Source of the DNA: Bacillota bacterium
GTDB taxonomy: Bacteria > Bacillota > Bacilli > Paenibacillales > NBRC-103111
NCBI GenBank assembly: GCA_023391955.1
Contig: JAEWAA010000411.1
Coordinates: 1 to 22,137, forward strand
Length of the DNA: 22,137 bases
Reading direction: 5' to 3'
Position numbers and translations under genes: made by a program. Shown piece after piece: positions 1 through 9,100 of the stretch (position 1 is its first letter; each line of letters starts with the position of its first letter). Under the pieces are notes generated by a model. It was not told the DNA's origin. It saw only the letters and a program-made list of their open reading frames with translations, and did not search any database.

Positions 1-491
1 TCCGTTTTCCGGGTAGGCCAGCGCACCAACTCACCCGTGGGACTGCGCACCTCGAAGCTGCCGAGGCAGTGGATGGTTGCCTGATGAACAGGCTCGGGAG
101 GTGCTGATCCGCCCGGACTTCCCGTCCGGTCGGCCTCCTTCAGCAGGCGGGTGGTAATCCGGTCGATGGCACTGGTCATCACCGGCTTCAATATATAATC
201 GAAGGCGAAGACCCGGAACGCCTCCAGGGCGTATTCCTTATACGCGGTGGTGAAGACGATGCGTGTGCCCTCGCAGCATTCGTTCAGCCTTTGGGCCAGC
301 TCAATCCCGGACAGCTTGGGCATCTCCACATCCAGGAAGGCGATGTCCGGCTTAAGCTCCGGCAGCTTCTCCAATGCCTCCAGCGGATTGTTGAAGGCGC
401 CGATAATCCGGCAGTGCGGGTTGCGGCCCACAACCACCTTCATCAGCTCCAGAATGGGCTTTTCATCCTCCACAATGACTACCGTGAACAT
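1..491 (-). CDS. Response regulator, receiver plus SARP/BTAD-type output (partial, runs off left edge)
   Basis: About 163 residues are visible from an ATG at 489-491. The sequence begins MFTVVIVEDEKPILELMKVV and has a receiver domain with acidic pocket E8/D9/E10, phospho-acceptor Asp54 in FLDVEMP, and the conserved Lys in DYILKPV. After a Gly/Pro-rich linker the last residues read CLGSFEVRSPTGELVRWPTRKT, which matches the start of the winged-helix output of the complete regulator at 19513-20604, so the missing part is probably an OmpR/SARP-like winged helix plus a BTAD (TPR-like) domain. It starts 25 nt after the stop of the hybrid kinase, with a GGGGGAG ribosome binding site, so the two form an operon. 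It is presumably phosphorylated by that kinase and acts as a transcription factor; its targets cannot be read here. It is truncated only by the window edge. Confidence 0.9.
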   Translation of the reverse strand, partial: MFTVVIVEDEKPILELMKVVVGRNPHCRIIGAFNNPLEALEKLPELKPDIAFLDVEMPKLSGIELAQRLNECCEGTRIVFTTAYKEYALEAFRVFAFDYILKPVMTSAIDRITTRLLKEADRTGSPGGSAPPEPVHQATIHCLGSFEVRSPTGELVRWPTRKT

Positions 492-515
492 TCCCTTCTC
501 CCCCTCTCCCACGTT

Positions 516-3500
516 TTATTCCTCCTCATCCCGCGGCAGCCGCATAACGATCCTGGTGCCCCTGCCCGGCTCGGAGGCAATCTGCAGGGAGGCGCCGGGA
601 ATGGATTCCAGGCGGCGCCGGATATTGAGAATCCCGATGCCGACACCGTCGCCCGGTCTGCCTGCTCCCGTAATCCGGACGAGAACCTCCTGCGGGATGC
701 CGGTGCCGTCGTCCTCAACGGTTACGCGCACACCTCCCTCATCCTTCTCCACCGTCAGGCTTACGGTCCCCCTGCCGTCCTGGTCGAAGAAGCCGTGCCG
801 GATGGCATTTTCCACGAAGGGCTGGATACAAAGGGACGGGATCGGAAATTCCTCCAGCTCTTTTTCCACATGGCTGACAAACTCGAACCGGTCGTCGAAG
901 CGGGCGCGCTCAATGTCCACATAGGCTTCGATCAGCTCCAGCTCCCGGCTTAACGGCACCAGCAGCTCATGGCTGTCCACATCCAGAATATACCGCAGAT
1001 ACTGGCTGAGACGGGAGAGCAGATAAGCCGCCCTTTCCCCGTCGGTATAACAGAACGAGATTACACTGCTTAACGCATTGTACAGAAAATGCGGCTTGAT
1101 CTGCGCCTGGTGGAACGCCAGCTCGTTGCGGATGGCCTCCTGGAAGGAGGATTTCATCGCCAGCAGTGTCTGGATCCGGGCCAGCATCGTTTCCCCCTCG
1201 AAGGGTTTGGTCACATAATCGTTGGCGCCTGCAGCCAGGCCCAACGCAACATCCTGGGAACGGTCCTTGGCCGTTGCGAACAGAATGGGCAGCGAAAGGA
1301 TCGAATGCTGCTCCCGGAGCATCCGACACAGCTCGATGCCGGACATCTCGGGCATCATCACGTCCAGGATGATCAAGTCAATGTCCGGATGCCGGGCGAT
1401 CTGGGCTAAGGCTTCCTTGGCGGACAAGGCGGACAGCAGATTGTAGGGATGGCGGCGCAGAATGTTCAGCAAGGTATAAATATTGGAGGGTTCGTCGTCC
1501 ACGATGAGAATTGTTTCTTTATACTCCCCAAGAACCTCCAGCGGCTCCAGAAGGGCAAGAGAATGGCGGCGCGGGAACTCCAAGCTTCCGTCCCCTGCGG
1601 AAGCAGCCGCAGCCTGATCCACCGGCAGGCCAATCTTCATCCGGGTGCCCTTGCCCGGCTCGGACCAATCGATATCAAGGTAGCCGTTCATCCCTTCGGC
1701 CAGCTTGCGGCAGATGTACAGGCCTACTCCCATTCCGGAGTACCCCTCGGCGGGCAACTCATAACCGAAGGGATCCTCTTTCTTCAGCAGCCTCCGCTGT
1801 TTGTCCGGCTCCATCCCCACCCCCGAATCCTCTACGGCGATCAGGGCTGCATCTCCCGCAACCGTACTGCTCAGCGTAATGCTCCCCGCCTCGGTATACT
1901 TGATGGCATTATGCACCAGGTTGTACAGCACCTGACGAAGGCGGTTCTCATCCGCCTGCACCCAAAGCGCAGGGGGAATTTCATTTTGCAGCACGACTTT
2001 TTTGCCGGCCAGCTCAAACTGAAGAATGTCCAGCACCAGCTTGGCCACCGACCGGACGTTAACGGGGGTGATCTGCATCTTCATCTCCCCGTGACGCAGC
2101 CGTGTAACGTCGATCAAGTCCTGCATCAGCATGGTCAGCTTGACGGAGGTATCCCGGACCAGCCACAGGTCCTGCTGCTGCTTGGCGGAGAGCGCCTCCT
2201 CCCCACCGTCCAGGAGATGAGAGGTAATATTCATAATCGCGTTGAGCGGCGTGCGGATTTCATGGGAGGTCATAATCAGGAATTCATCCTTGGCCTGATT
2301 GGATGCCTCCAGCTGGCGCGTCAGCTTCTGGGTTTCCTCCATCGTACGGGCAAAGCGGAAGGCCAGCAGAATATTCATCAGAATGGTAAAGATAAGCGCC
2401 CCCAGCTTGCCGATAAAATCCGAGGACATCATACTTTCCTTCGCCAGCGAATCCGCCACCAGATAGATCAAGAGACACGCCACAGCCGCAATAAACAGCA
2501 GCAGCTCCTTGCTTTCATAACTTCCCTTCTGCCGGTGGGCGTACAGCCTGGCCATTCCCACCACCATACACAGCTCCACAAACGCCAGATAAAACATCAC
2601 ATAAAGCTTGATATCATTAAAAACGTAGTAAGGAATTACCGGTATGACAGCAACACATATCACCAGAGGCACGATCAGAAGAGTCTGCGTCCGTTTGGAC
2701 ATCATCCTGCTGTTCAGAGAGCTGAAGAGCAGCACCGCCACCAAGGCGGAGAGGATGATCGTGATGTCCAGAAGTTTATAGATGAAGTCAAATGGGATCT
2801 GGGGCAGAAGCCGCTGGGCGATCTTCTCGTCCTGCATGGTCTGCCCAATGGCGATCAGCACCAGGAACAACCCGCAATACAGATAGCTCCGGTCCTCACG
2901 CCGGGGCAGATACTGCAGAAGCTGGTGGATGCCCACCAAAGTAAAGATCAGCACGCAAGCCAGGTCCCCTCCAAGACTCAACGCCGTCTGGATCATCACA
3001 TCCTTTTGGGCCCCAAGCTGAATCGGTCTGGCAATTCCTCCATTGAAGAACACATGGTTGGAAACCTGGATCACAATCTCAATTTCGCCTGTATCCGATG
3101 CAAAAAAAACCGTATACGGCGTATTCCCCGGACGGTGCTCCTCCCGCGTATAAGCAGGGGTTCCGCTTTCACCCTCCAGTTTACCGTTTATGTAGAGCTT
3201 ATGGGCCATCCGGATGTTGGTTACCTTAATGCCGTAGATGGCCTCCTCACTAGGCACCAGCACCTTAAGCCGGTAAGTGCCCGAGCCCTTGGCGTGGACA
3301 CCGCCGTTCGCATGTTTGCCCCGCCAGGTCCAGGGGGTCTCCAGGAAGATCGTTTCACCCGGCTGCTCAAACACAGGGTCGCCCGGCTCCAGCAGCTTGT
3401 CCGGAACAAACTCCCATTCCCCGCTCAGCTGCGCCATCCCGCGCTCCGGAAGACCGATTCCCCGCAGGTCCAGAACCCCCTGCTGCGCCGGAGGCGCACC

Positions 3501-3596
3501 GTTGTTCTCCACCAATCCTGTATATAACAACGTAACCAGCAGCATAAACGCCACTGTAACTGAGGTGATTCCAATCCATTTGCCAGCCGCTTTCAT
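516..3596 (-). CDS. Hybrid sensor histidine kinase: 7TMR-DISM-like sensor, HisKA/HATPase, receiver, LytS-type kinase core
   Basis: This is a 1026-residue membrane kinase. In order: a signal-anchor helix (about 8-28); an extracytoplasmic jelly-roll-like domain (about 40-195, GEWEF ... TPWTWRG ... LYINGK) of the type linked to 7TMR-DISM sensors; about seven membrane helices (205-415); HisKA with His445 in SHEIRTPLN; HATPase_c with N box DENRLRQVLYNLVHNAIKYTE (548-568), G1 EDSGVGM and G2 GMGVGLYI; a receiver (694-815) with D700/D701, acceptor Asp745 (LDVMMPE) and Lys797; then a second kinase core of LytS type with QIKPHFLYN (His836), N box QPFVENAIRHG, and a closing HATPase. The ATG has an AGAGGGG site about 8 nt upstream. 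It lies first in an operon with the response regulator downstream. Two ATPase cores and a receiver in one chain suggest an internal relay before the partner regulator; that is inference. The ligand is unknown, though a carbohydrate or cell-wall cue would fit the jelly-roll domain. Confidence 0.93.
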   Translation of the reverse strand: MKAAGKWIGITSVTVAFMLLVTLLYTGLVENNGAPPAQQGVLDLRGIGLPERGMAQLSGEWEFVPDKLLEPGDPVFEQPGETIFLETPWTWRGKHANGGVHAKGSGTYRLKVLVPSEEAIYGIKVTNIRMAHKLYINGKLEGESGTPAYTREEHRPGNTPYTVFFASDTGEIEIVIQVSNHVFFNGGIARPIQLGAQKDVMIQTALSLGGDLACVLIFTLVGIHQLLQYLPRREDRSYLYCGLFLVLIAIGQTMQDEKIAQRLLPQIPFDFIYKLLDITIILSALVAVLLFSSLNSRMMSKRTQTLLIVPLVICVAVIPVIPYYVFNDIKLYVMFYLAFVELCMVVGMARLYAHRQKGSYESKELLLFIAAVACLLIYLVADSLAKESMMSSDFIGKLGALIFTILMNILLAFRFARTMEETQKLTRQLEASNQAKDEFLIMTSHEIRTPLNAIMNITSHLLDGGEEALSAKQQQDLWLVRDTSVKLTMLMQDLIDVTRLRHGEMKMQITPVNVRSVAKLVLDILQFELAGKKVVLQNEIPPALWVQADENRLRQVLYNLVHNAIKYTEAGSITLSSTVAGDAALIAVEDSGVGMEPDKQRRLLKKEDPFGYELPAEGYSGMGVGLYICRKLAEGMNGYLDIDWSEPGKGTRMKIGLPVDQAAAASAGDGSLEFPRRHSLALLEPLEVLGEYKETILIVDDEPSNIYTLLNILRRHPYNLLSALSAKEALAQIARHPDIDLIILDVMMPEMSGIELCRMLREQHSILSLPILFATAKDRSQDVALGLAAGANDYVTKPFEGETMLARIQTLLAMKSSFQEAIRNELAFHQAQIKPHFLYNALSSVISFCYTDGERAAYLLSRLSQYLRYILDVDSHELLVPLSRELELIEAYVDIERARFDDRFEFVSHVEKELEEFPIPSLCIQPFVENAIRHGFFDQDGRGTVSLTVEKDEGGVRVTVEDDGTGIPQEVLVRITGAGRPGDGVGIGILNIRRRLESIPGASLQIASEPGRGTRIVMRLPRDEEE

Positions 3597-3632
3597 AGTG
3601 CCGCCCCTCTTATAAATAAAAAAATCCGTCTG

Positions 3633-3660
3633 ATTATATCATACGATAGCAAGCTCACAA
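3633..3660 (-). promoter_or_regulatory. Sigma-A-like promoter of the hybrid kinase operon
   Basis: On the minus strand the -10 is a perfect TATAAT (3633-3638) and the -35 is TTGTGA (3655-3660), four of six matches to TTGACA, with a 16-bp spacer. The expected transcript starts about 30 nt before the kinase ATG and includes its GAGGGG ribosome binding site. The perfect -10 and the position make this the clear promoter candidate; it has not been tested. Confidence 0.7.
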
Positions 3661-3672
3661 GAAACTCACAAG
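3654..3672 (-). promoter_or_regulatory. Tandem direct repeat CTTGTGAG over the -35 box; operator candidate
   Basis: CTTGTGAG occurs twice in the same direction on the minus strand, at 3665-3672 and 3654-3661, separated by 3 bp, giving an 11-bp period (about one helical turn). The inner copy contains the -35 hexamer TTGTGA. Direct repeats with helical-turn spacing are typical binding sites of OmpR/SARP-family winged-helix regulators, and the operon encodes such a regulator, so autoregulation is plausible. Its position over the -35 fits activation of a weak -35 or repression. Confidence 0.4.
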
Positions 3673-3920
3673 GGCAATATCTAACAATTTTCGACTTTCG
3701 CAAAATAGACGGTAGTTCACGGGACACATCCATAAAACGCAGTACAGGACCAATGGAGGGGAGGCCGGAAGTTTGGCGTATTGTAGGAAGCGGTAAACGG
3801 TGGTTTTCCGGTAGGTTCGACAAGATCTGGTTGGAAATACCTGGTTCTTTTGTCCATTCAGTGAACTTTCCGGAACATCTGAAGAAATTCTTATCTTTTT
3901 TTAAAGAGGAGGGGAGGAAT
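3673..3920. other. Intergenic stretch without recognised content
   Basis: This stretch separates the divergent kinase and NlpC/P60 transcription units. It must contain the promoter for the riboswitch transcript, but I found no convincing -35/-10 pair; TTGTCC at 3850-3855 and TATCTT at 3892-3897 are weak and badly spaced. An 84-codon reading frame from 3753 runs into the riboswitch, lacks a ribosome binding site and is not called. Confidence 0.4.
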
Positions 3921-4072
3921 TTGGCTCTGCGGGGAGAATACTTAGACTTGGAAAAAATAACATGCCGAATTCCCGTTTACGGGAAACGGGGGAACCACTC
4001 TGGGTGAATTGGTCTCGATGTACAGGGACCATAGGGAACCTTCAACCGAACCCTCCAGCTAACCTCGCAGGC
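3921..4072 (+). promoter_or_regulatory. Cyclic di-AMP riboswitch (ydaO/yuaA type)
   Basis: This is an untranslated leader in front of the NlpC/P60 gene. It contains the characteristic blocks of this class: ACGGGGGAACCA (3986-3997), TGGGTGAATT (4001-4010), AGGGAACC (4033-4040) and CAGCTAACCTCGCAGGC (4056-4072). Closing helix P1 can be drawn from CTGCGGGG (3927-3934) and CCTCGCAG (4063-4070), eight pairs with one G-U. A perfect hairpin TTCCCG-TTTA-CGGGAA lies at 3970-3985, and GGTC/GACC pair at 4011-4014 and 4027-4030. The family binds c-di-AMP and usually switches off cell-wall hydrolases and osmolyte or potassium transporters, so the gene context agrees. No terminator follows; the ribosome binding site starts 6 nt after P1, which points to control of translation (inference). 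The exact 5' end is uncertain. Confidence 0.88.
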
Positions 4073-4092
4073 ACCAGGAAGGGGTTTACCTG

Positions 4093-4578
4093 TTGTTTTC
4101 ATTCTTTAAAAAGTCTGTTGTCGCACTCGTCGCTGCCGTCATGCTGCTCAGTTTCTCGGCAGGCACCGCCTCGGCTGCCACCCCGTTGAACGAGCAAATC
4201 GACGCCCTTATTGGAACCCCTTACAAATCCGGGGGAACCTCCACGAAGGGATTCGATTGTTCGGGCTTCACCCAGTACCTGTTCGCCCAATTCAATTTTG
4301 AATTGTCCCGCAGCTCCGTTTCCCAGAATGAAGAAGGCTATTGGATCCCTAAATCCGACCTTCGTCCCGGGGATCTGGTGTTCTTCAACACCAGCGGTAA
4401 AGGCATTTCGCATGTGGGAGTCTACATCGGCGACGGAATGTTTGCCCATTCCGCCAGTGATGAGGGCGTAACCAAGAGCAGCCTGGATGAATCCTACTAC
4501 AAGAAACGCTATGTTTCGGCCCGTCGCGTGCTGTGGGAAGAGCTCTATACCCAGATGACCTCTGAACCCGCAGCGTAA
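4093..4578 (+). CDS. Secreted NlpC/P60 peptidoglycan endopeptidase
   Basis: A 161-residue exported cell-wall hydrolase that probably cuts peptide cross-bridges or stems of peptidoglycan (gamma-D-Glu-to-diamino-acid type, as known for the family). The signal peptide is about 1-28 (two Lys, hydrophobic core, AGTASA cleavage motif). One catalytic domain follows, with nucleophile Cys56 in FDCSGF, His107 in SHVGVYIG and His119 in FAHSAS; these fit the Cys-His-polar triad. There are no SH3 or LysM wall-binding domains, so it is a minimal form. The start is TTG at 4093, chosen because AGGAAGGGG (4076-4084) sits 8 nt upstream and the signal peptide begins here. Expression is probably lowered when c-di-AMP is high through the adjacent riboswitch. 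A terminator follows. Confidence 0.9.
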   Translation: MFSFFKKSVVALVAAVMLLSFSAGTASAATPLNEQIDALIGTPYKSGGTSTKGFDCSGFTQYLFAQFNFELSRSSVSQNEEGYWIPKSDLRPGDLVFFNTSGKGISHVGVYIGDGMFAHSASDEGVTKSSLDESYYKKRYVSARRVLWEELYTQMTSEPAA

Positions 4579-4604
4579 CGTTGATTACCTCACACCTTCT
4601 AGCG

Positions 4605-4647
4605 AACCCTGCCGTGATTCATCTCCGGCGGGGTTTGTTTTCTTTTT
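4605..4647 (+). terminator. Rho-independent terminator after the NlpC/P60 gene
   Basis: AACCCTGCCG (4605-4614) pairs with CGGCGGGGTT (4626-4635), ten pairs with one G-U and an 11-nt loop, followed by the T-rich run TGTTTTCTTTTT. Confidence 0.85.
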
Positions 4648-4692
4648 ACCCCTAAAGCATGAAGATGAAACACCTCGTTTTAGTACCTGGTC

Positions 4693-4721
4693 TTGAAAAA
4701 CCTCCGGCTAACATATATGAT
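4693..4721 (+). promoter_or_regulatory. Sigma-A-like promoter of fabV
   Basis: TTGAAA (4693-4698), a 17-bp spacer and TATGAT (4716-4721), five of six matches in each box. It lies after the upstream terminator and 46 bp before the fabV ATG. It also shows that an in-frame TTG at 4693 is the -35 box and not a start codon. Confidence 0.7.
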
Positions 4722-4767
4722 GAAGAACAAGGAATACCACATGATTTCAGGGAGGAACTCCTGCCAT

Positions 4768-5946
4768 ATGATCATTAAACCGAAAATACGCGGCTTTATC
4801 TGCACCACCGCCCATCCGGAAGGCTGCGCCGAAAGCGTGCGGCGCCAAATCGCTGCCGTACAGGCCAGGAAACCTGTGGCGGGAGCCAAAAAAGTGCTGG
4901 TCATCGGAGCATCCACCGGCTATGGCCTGGCGTCACGAATCGCCGCCGCCTTCGGTATGGGCGCCGATACCATCGGGCTTTTCTTCGAACGCCCGGCAAC
5001 GGACGACCGGACGGCTACCGCCGGCTGGTATAACACGGCTGCCTTCGAGAAGGCTGCACGTGAAGCAGGTCTGGTGGCGGAGAGCCTGAACGGCGATGCC
5101 TTCTCCCAGGCAATAAAGGAAGAGGCTGTACGCCTTGTCCGGGAGAAGCTGGGCAAGGTGGATATGGTGGTGTACAGTGTAGCGGCACCGCGCAGAACGG
5201 ATCCGGTCACCGGAGAGGTGTATACCTCCGTGCTGAAGCCTGTCGGACAGTCATTCTCCAACAAATCGGTGAATGTGCAGAACGGCGCCGTCACCGAGGT
5301 TACGCTGGAGCCTGCCAGCGACGAGGAAGTGCGGCAAACCGTTAAGGTGATGGGCGGCGAGGATTGGACCCTGTGGATGCAGCTGCTGGCCCAAGAAGGC
5401 CTGTTGGCCGACAACGTGGTCACCCTCGCATATTCCTATATCGGACCGGAGGTTACCCACGCTATTTATAAGGAAGGGACCATCGGCCAGGCTAAAGAGG
5501 ATCTGGAGGTTACGGCCCGCAAGCTCACAGCTGAGCTTGCCCCTTATCACGGGCGGGCCTATGTTTCCGTTAACAAAGCGCTGGTAACCCAGGCCAGCTC
5601 GGCTATTCCCGTTGTACCGCTGTACATCTCCCTTCTGTACAAGCAGATGAAGGCCAAGGGCACCCACGAGGGCTGCATCGAGCAGATGGCCCGGATGATG
5701 GAGCGGATCTACGGAACCGGGGGAGAGGTTGCCACCGACGCCGAAGGCCGCATCCGTATGGATGACTGGGAGATGGACGAAGACATCCAAGCCGAGGTAA
5801 ACAAGGCATGGTCTGCCATCTCTACCGAAACCTTGCCGGAGCTGGGCGACCTCGAGGGATACCGTCAAGACTTCCTGCAGCTTTTCGGCTTCGGCTTCGA
5901 CAACGTGGACTATGAGGCCGATGTCAATCCGAATGTGCAGCTGTAA
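4768..5946 (+). CDS. fabV: Trans-2-enoyl-ACP/CoA reductase, NADH-dependent, FabV family
   Basis: A 392-residue cytoplasmic enzyme that reduces the trans-2 double bond of enoyl-ACP or enoyl-CoA, the last step of each fatty acid elongation cycle. The N-terminus MIIKPKIRGFICTTAHPEGC is the family's typical start. A Rossmann-type nucleotide-binding stretch is seen at VLVIGASTGYGLASR (about 43-57). The FabV-specific active site Tyr-X8-Lys is Y234/K243 in YKEGTIGQAK, longer than the Tyr-X6-Lys of FabI. The length matches the family (about 390-400). The start at 4768 is preferred over longer in-frame options because the family begins there, GGAGG lies at 4751-4755 (spacing slightly long, 12 nt), and the promoter lies just upstream. 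FabV enzymes are known for tolerance to triclosan; whether this one is the main enoyl reductase or accompanies FabI cannot be told here. Single-gene unit. Confidence 0.95.
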   Translation: MIIKPKIRGFICTTAHPEGCAESVRRQIAAVQARKPVAGAKKVLVIGASTGYGLASRIAAAFGMGADTIGLFFERPATDDRTATAGWYNTAAFEKAAREAGLVAESLNGDAFSQAIKEEAVRLVREKLGKVDMVVYSVAAPRRTDPVTGEVYTSVLKPVGQSFSNKSVNVQNGAVTEVTLEPASDEEVRQTVKVMGGEDWTLWMQLLAQEGLLADNVVTLAYSYIGPEVTHAIYKEGTIGQAKEDLEVTARKLTAELAPYHGRAYVSVNKALVTQASSAIPVVPLYISLLYKQMKAKGTHEGCIEQMARMMERIYGTGGEVATDAEGRIRMDDWEMDEDIQAEVNKAWSAISTETLPELGDLEGYRQDFLQLFGFGFDNVDYEADVNPNVQL

Positions 5947-5976
5947 GTTCGGCTAACCGCATAGCAGTAAGGCCGC

Positions 5977-6021
5977 AACGCCCCCGCTTGTCCTTTCGAG
6001 GCCAGGCGCGGGGCGTTTTTT
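5977..6021 (+). terminator. Rho-independent terminator after fabV
   Basis: AACGCCCC (5977-5984) pairs with GGGGCGTT (6010-6017), and the stem can be extended imperfectly inward. It ends in an uninterrupted run of six T (6016-6021). Confidence 0.85.
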
Positions 6022-6113
6022 GGCATCTCAAAAAATCCGGCCGCCGAATTCTTTTCCCATATGCCGGAACATAAGTATGTGGGGAGTTTGCATATGACGA
6101 AAAGGGTGAGAAC

Positions 6114-9100
6114 ATGCCGTTCCCGAGCAATGTCCAATTTACCCCCATAACTGTAGGCGGGAAACCGCCTACAGCCAATGTGGACCCCGCTTTTCCCGCC
6201 AGTCTGGATATCGTGGGCAACAGCCAATTTCCTCCGGCCTATTTCGCCTATGACGGAAGGAATGTGTATTTCCGCTTCCGTTTACGCGGTGATCCCCGCT
6301 CCCGTACCGGGTTTTTGAACCAAACCTGGGGGGTGCTGCTGGATTTGAACAACGACCCGTCCAGCTATGAATGGATGTTCACGCTGAACGGCGGCACCAG
6401 CCAGATTAATCTGATCCAGAATACGTCGGTAGGCAGCAATCCGCTGACGGACCCCGCAGAACGGAACAACTTCTCCCGGCCTGTGAACAACTTCGACTTG
6501 GCCCGGGCTACCTTGATCCAGGACGGTCCTGCCATCGGCGGGCAGGAGAACTATTTTTTGGATTTTTTTGTGGATCAAGGCACCTTTTTCAGCCAGCTTG
6601 TCATCAACGCCAATACCGTGCTGCGATTCCTCTTTTTCACCTCGACGCTGGCTAATCAGGTGAACCGGGACTATCTGCCGTTTTCTGATCCCGTCACCCT
6701 GAATCAGGCCAACGTGCGGGCCCAGTTGACCGTCTCCCAATCCCTTGTGAATCCTCCGTCTGTCATTCCTTCGGGCAGCATTGCCAGCTTAAACGGAAGA
6801 TTTACCGTCTCGAATACAGGCTCCAGTGCCGCTTCCTCGGTATTTGCCACCATTCCTTTCCTGCCGGAGAGAGTGGATTCCTTCCGGATTACATCCGTCA
6901 ACATCGGCAACGCCAACTTCAATGCGCTGACCTCCACATTAAGCTGGAATATCGGGACGCTGGCCAGCGGCGCCACAGTGGAGCTGACCTACAATCTGGG
7001 GGCGGTGTTTAACCAGGCGGGGACCCGGCCGTTCAACTCCTTTACCGTAACCGGCATCGACCAGTTCACGGGCAATATGCTGCCGAATATTACCGGCTCG
7101 CTGGAGGTTACCGTCCAAGCAGGTGGAAGCCTCTCAGGCATCGTCCAGAACACCAACGGTTTGCCCCAGCCTGATGTAGCTGTGACATTGACCGCCCAGG
7201 GTGGCACGGCTCCCGCCGCGTCCACAGCCACCAACAGTGACGGTGTATACAGCCTCACCAATGTGCCGCCCGGCAATTATACCCTCTCCCTCACCAATCC
7301 GCTGTTCCTGACCCAGACCATCGCCGTATCCATTGCCGCCAACACGGGAGTTGTGCTGAACGTGCTGCTGCAGCCCCTGCCCGCCGCGCTGCAGGGCACG
7401 GTAACCTCTGCCTTGGATGGAGCTCCGGTTCAAGGTGCTGCGCTGAATGTATCCAACCAAAGCAATGTTCGAATCGCTACAGTAACCGCGGACGCCAATG
7501 GGCAATACAGCCTCGGCAATTTACCCCCGGGCGTATCCATTACGGTATCTGTGGCCGCTCCCAATTTTCAATTGCAGAACGCGGACTTTTTCCTGGAGCC
7601 GGGTGTAACCCGGGTATTCAATCCGGTGCTTGCCCCCAGTCCCGCCAGTGTATCCGGCACCATCTCCGGCGCAGACGGGCTGCCCATTGCCGGAGCCACC
7701 GTAACCGTTCTTGACCGGAACAGCAATGTGCAGGCCGAAACGGTAACCAATGCAAACGGCCAGTATACCATCAGCTCCCTTGTACCGGGGGCAGCCTATC
7801 AGGTCCGGGCCACTGCTCCCGCCTTCCAAACCTCCCTTACCGGACTGCAGACCGCTCCGGGAGAAGCAGCCACCTTGAATTTTACATTGCAGCCTTCTCC
7901 GGGGAGCATAACGGGGATTGTCACAGAGGAAGGCACAGGACTGCCTCTGGAGGGTATTTCCGTACGGGTTTATGACAGCCGCGATGTGACGGTGAACACC
8001 ACCCTGACGGATGCCGGGGGCCAATATGCCATTCCCTCTCTCCCCCCTGATTCGTATACGCTGCTATTTTCCTCCTCTGCCTTTGCCGCCCGGACCATCG
8101 GGGCAACGGTGCGGCCGGGGGAAAATACGGTTGTCAATGTCCGGCTGTTGCGGCTGACCGGTTCACTGGAGGGCAGCGTCCGGACAACAGGCGGGTTGCC
8201 CCTTGCAGGTGCCAGCATTTCCGTGATTGACAACGGAACTGTGGTGGCCCGGGATACGACTGATGCAGAAGGCGAGTTTATGATATCCGGTCTTTTCCCG
8301 AAGAGCTATACCGTCAATGCTGCAGCCGAAGGCTTTGCCACGAAAACACTGGGAGTCTTCATTCGCCCGCTGGAAACCTCTATTCTGGAATTTGCGCTGG
8401 AATCTACCACGGGTATCATTCGCGGCGTGGTGACCGATTCCGCCGGGGCTCCCTTGGCCGGCGCCCTAATCGGTCTAAACAGCAATTTACTGGGCATCTC
8501 TATGCTGCGGGAGCGCACCGTTACTGACAACCAGGGGATCTTTCTCCTGCGGGACATTTCCCCCGGGGATTATGTGCTGAGCATTATGCTGCGGGGCTTC
8601 CAGAACGCGATTATCAGCACAACGGTACGGGCGGATACGCTCACAGGCCTTTCCATTCCCCTTCTTCCTAACCCCGGCTCCATCCAAGGAACCGTGGTGG
8701 ACGATGAAGGAGCACCCATAGCCCCTGCAGTATCCGTCAACGTTCGGATTAACGACATCAACGGCGGTCTGGCCGCCACACCTCCCGTGGATTCCGCCAG
8801 TCAGTTCCGGGCGGACGATCTGGCTCCCGGGACCTATTCGGTATTTGCTTCGGCGACGGGGTACCGGACAGAAAGCGCAACAGTCACCGTCCTATCAGGG
8901 CAGGAAACGGCGACTACAATTGTGCTGGCTCCCCTTCCCGGCTTCATCCAGGGAACCATTGCCGACAGGCAAACCCGGCTTCCCATTGGCGGAGCCATGA
9001 TCAAGGCAGTAACTCAAAATGGCATCATTCTAGGCATCGCCATGACGGACCAGAACGGATTTTATCAAATCGACGGCCTTCGGCCAGGGAGCTATGTAGT

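Noticed and set aside
1449..3527. Long open frame of 692 codons on the plus strand
   Set aside because: It is antisense to the well-supported hybrid kinase, has no domain-like composition and no ribosome binding site. It is a shadow of a high-GC coding region.
3753..4007. 84-codon plus-strand frame before the NlpC/P60 gene
   Set aside because: It runs into the c-di-AMP aptamer, has no ribosome binding site and resembles nothing known to me.
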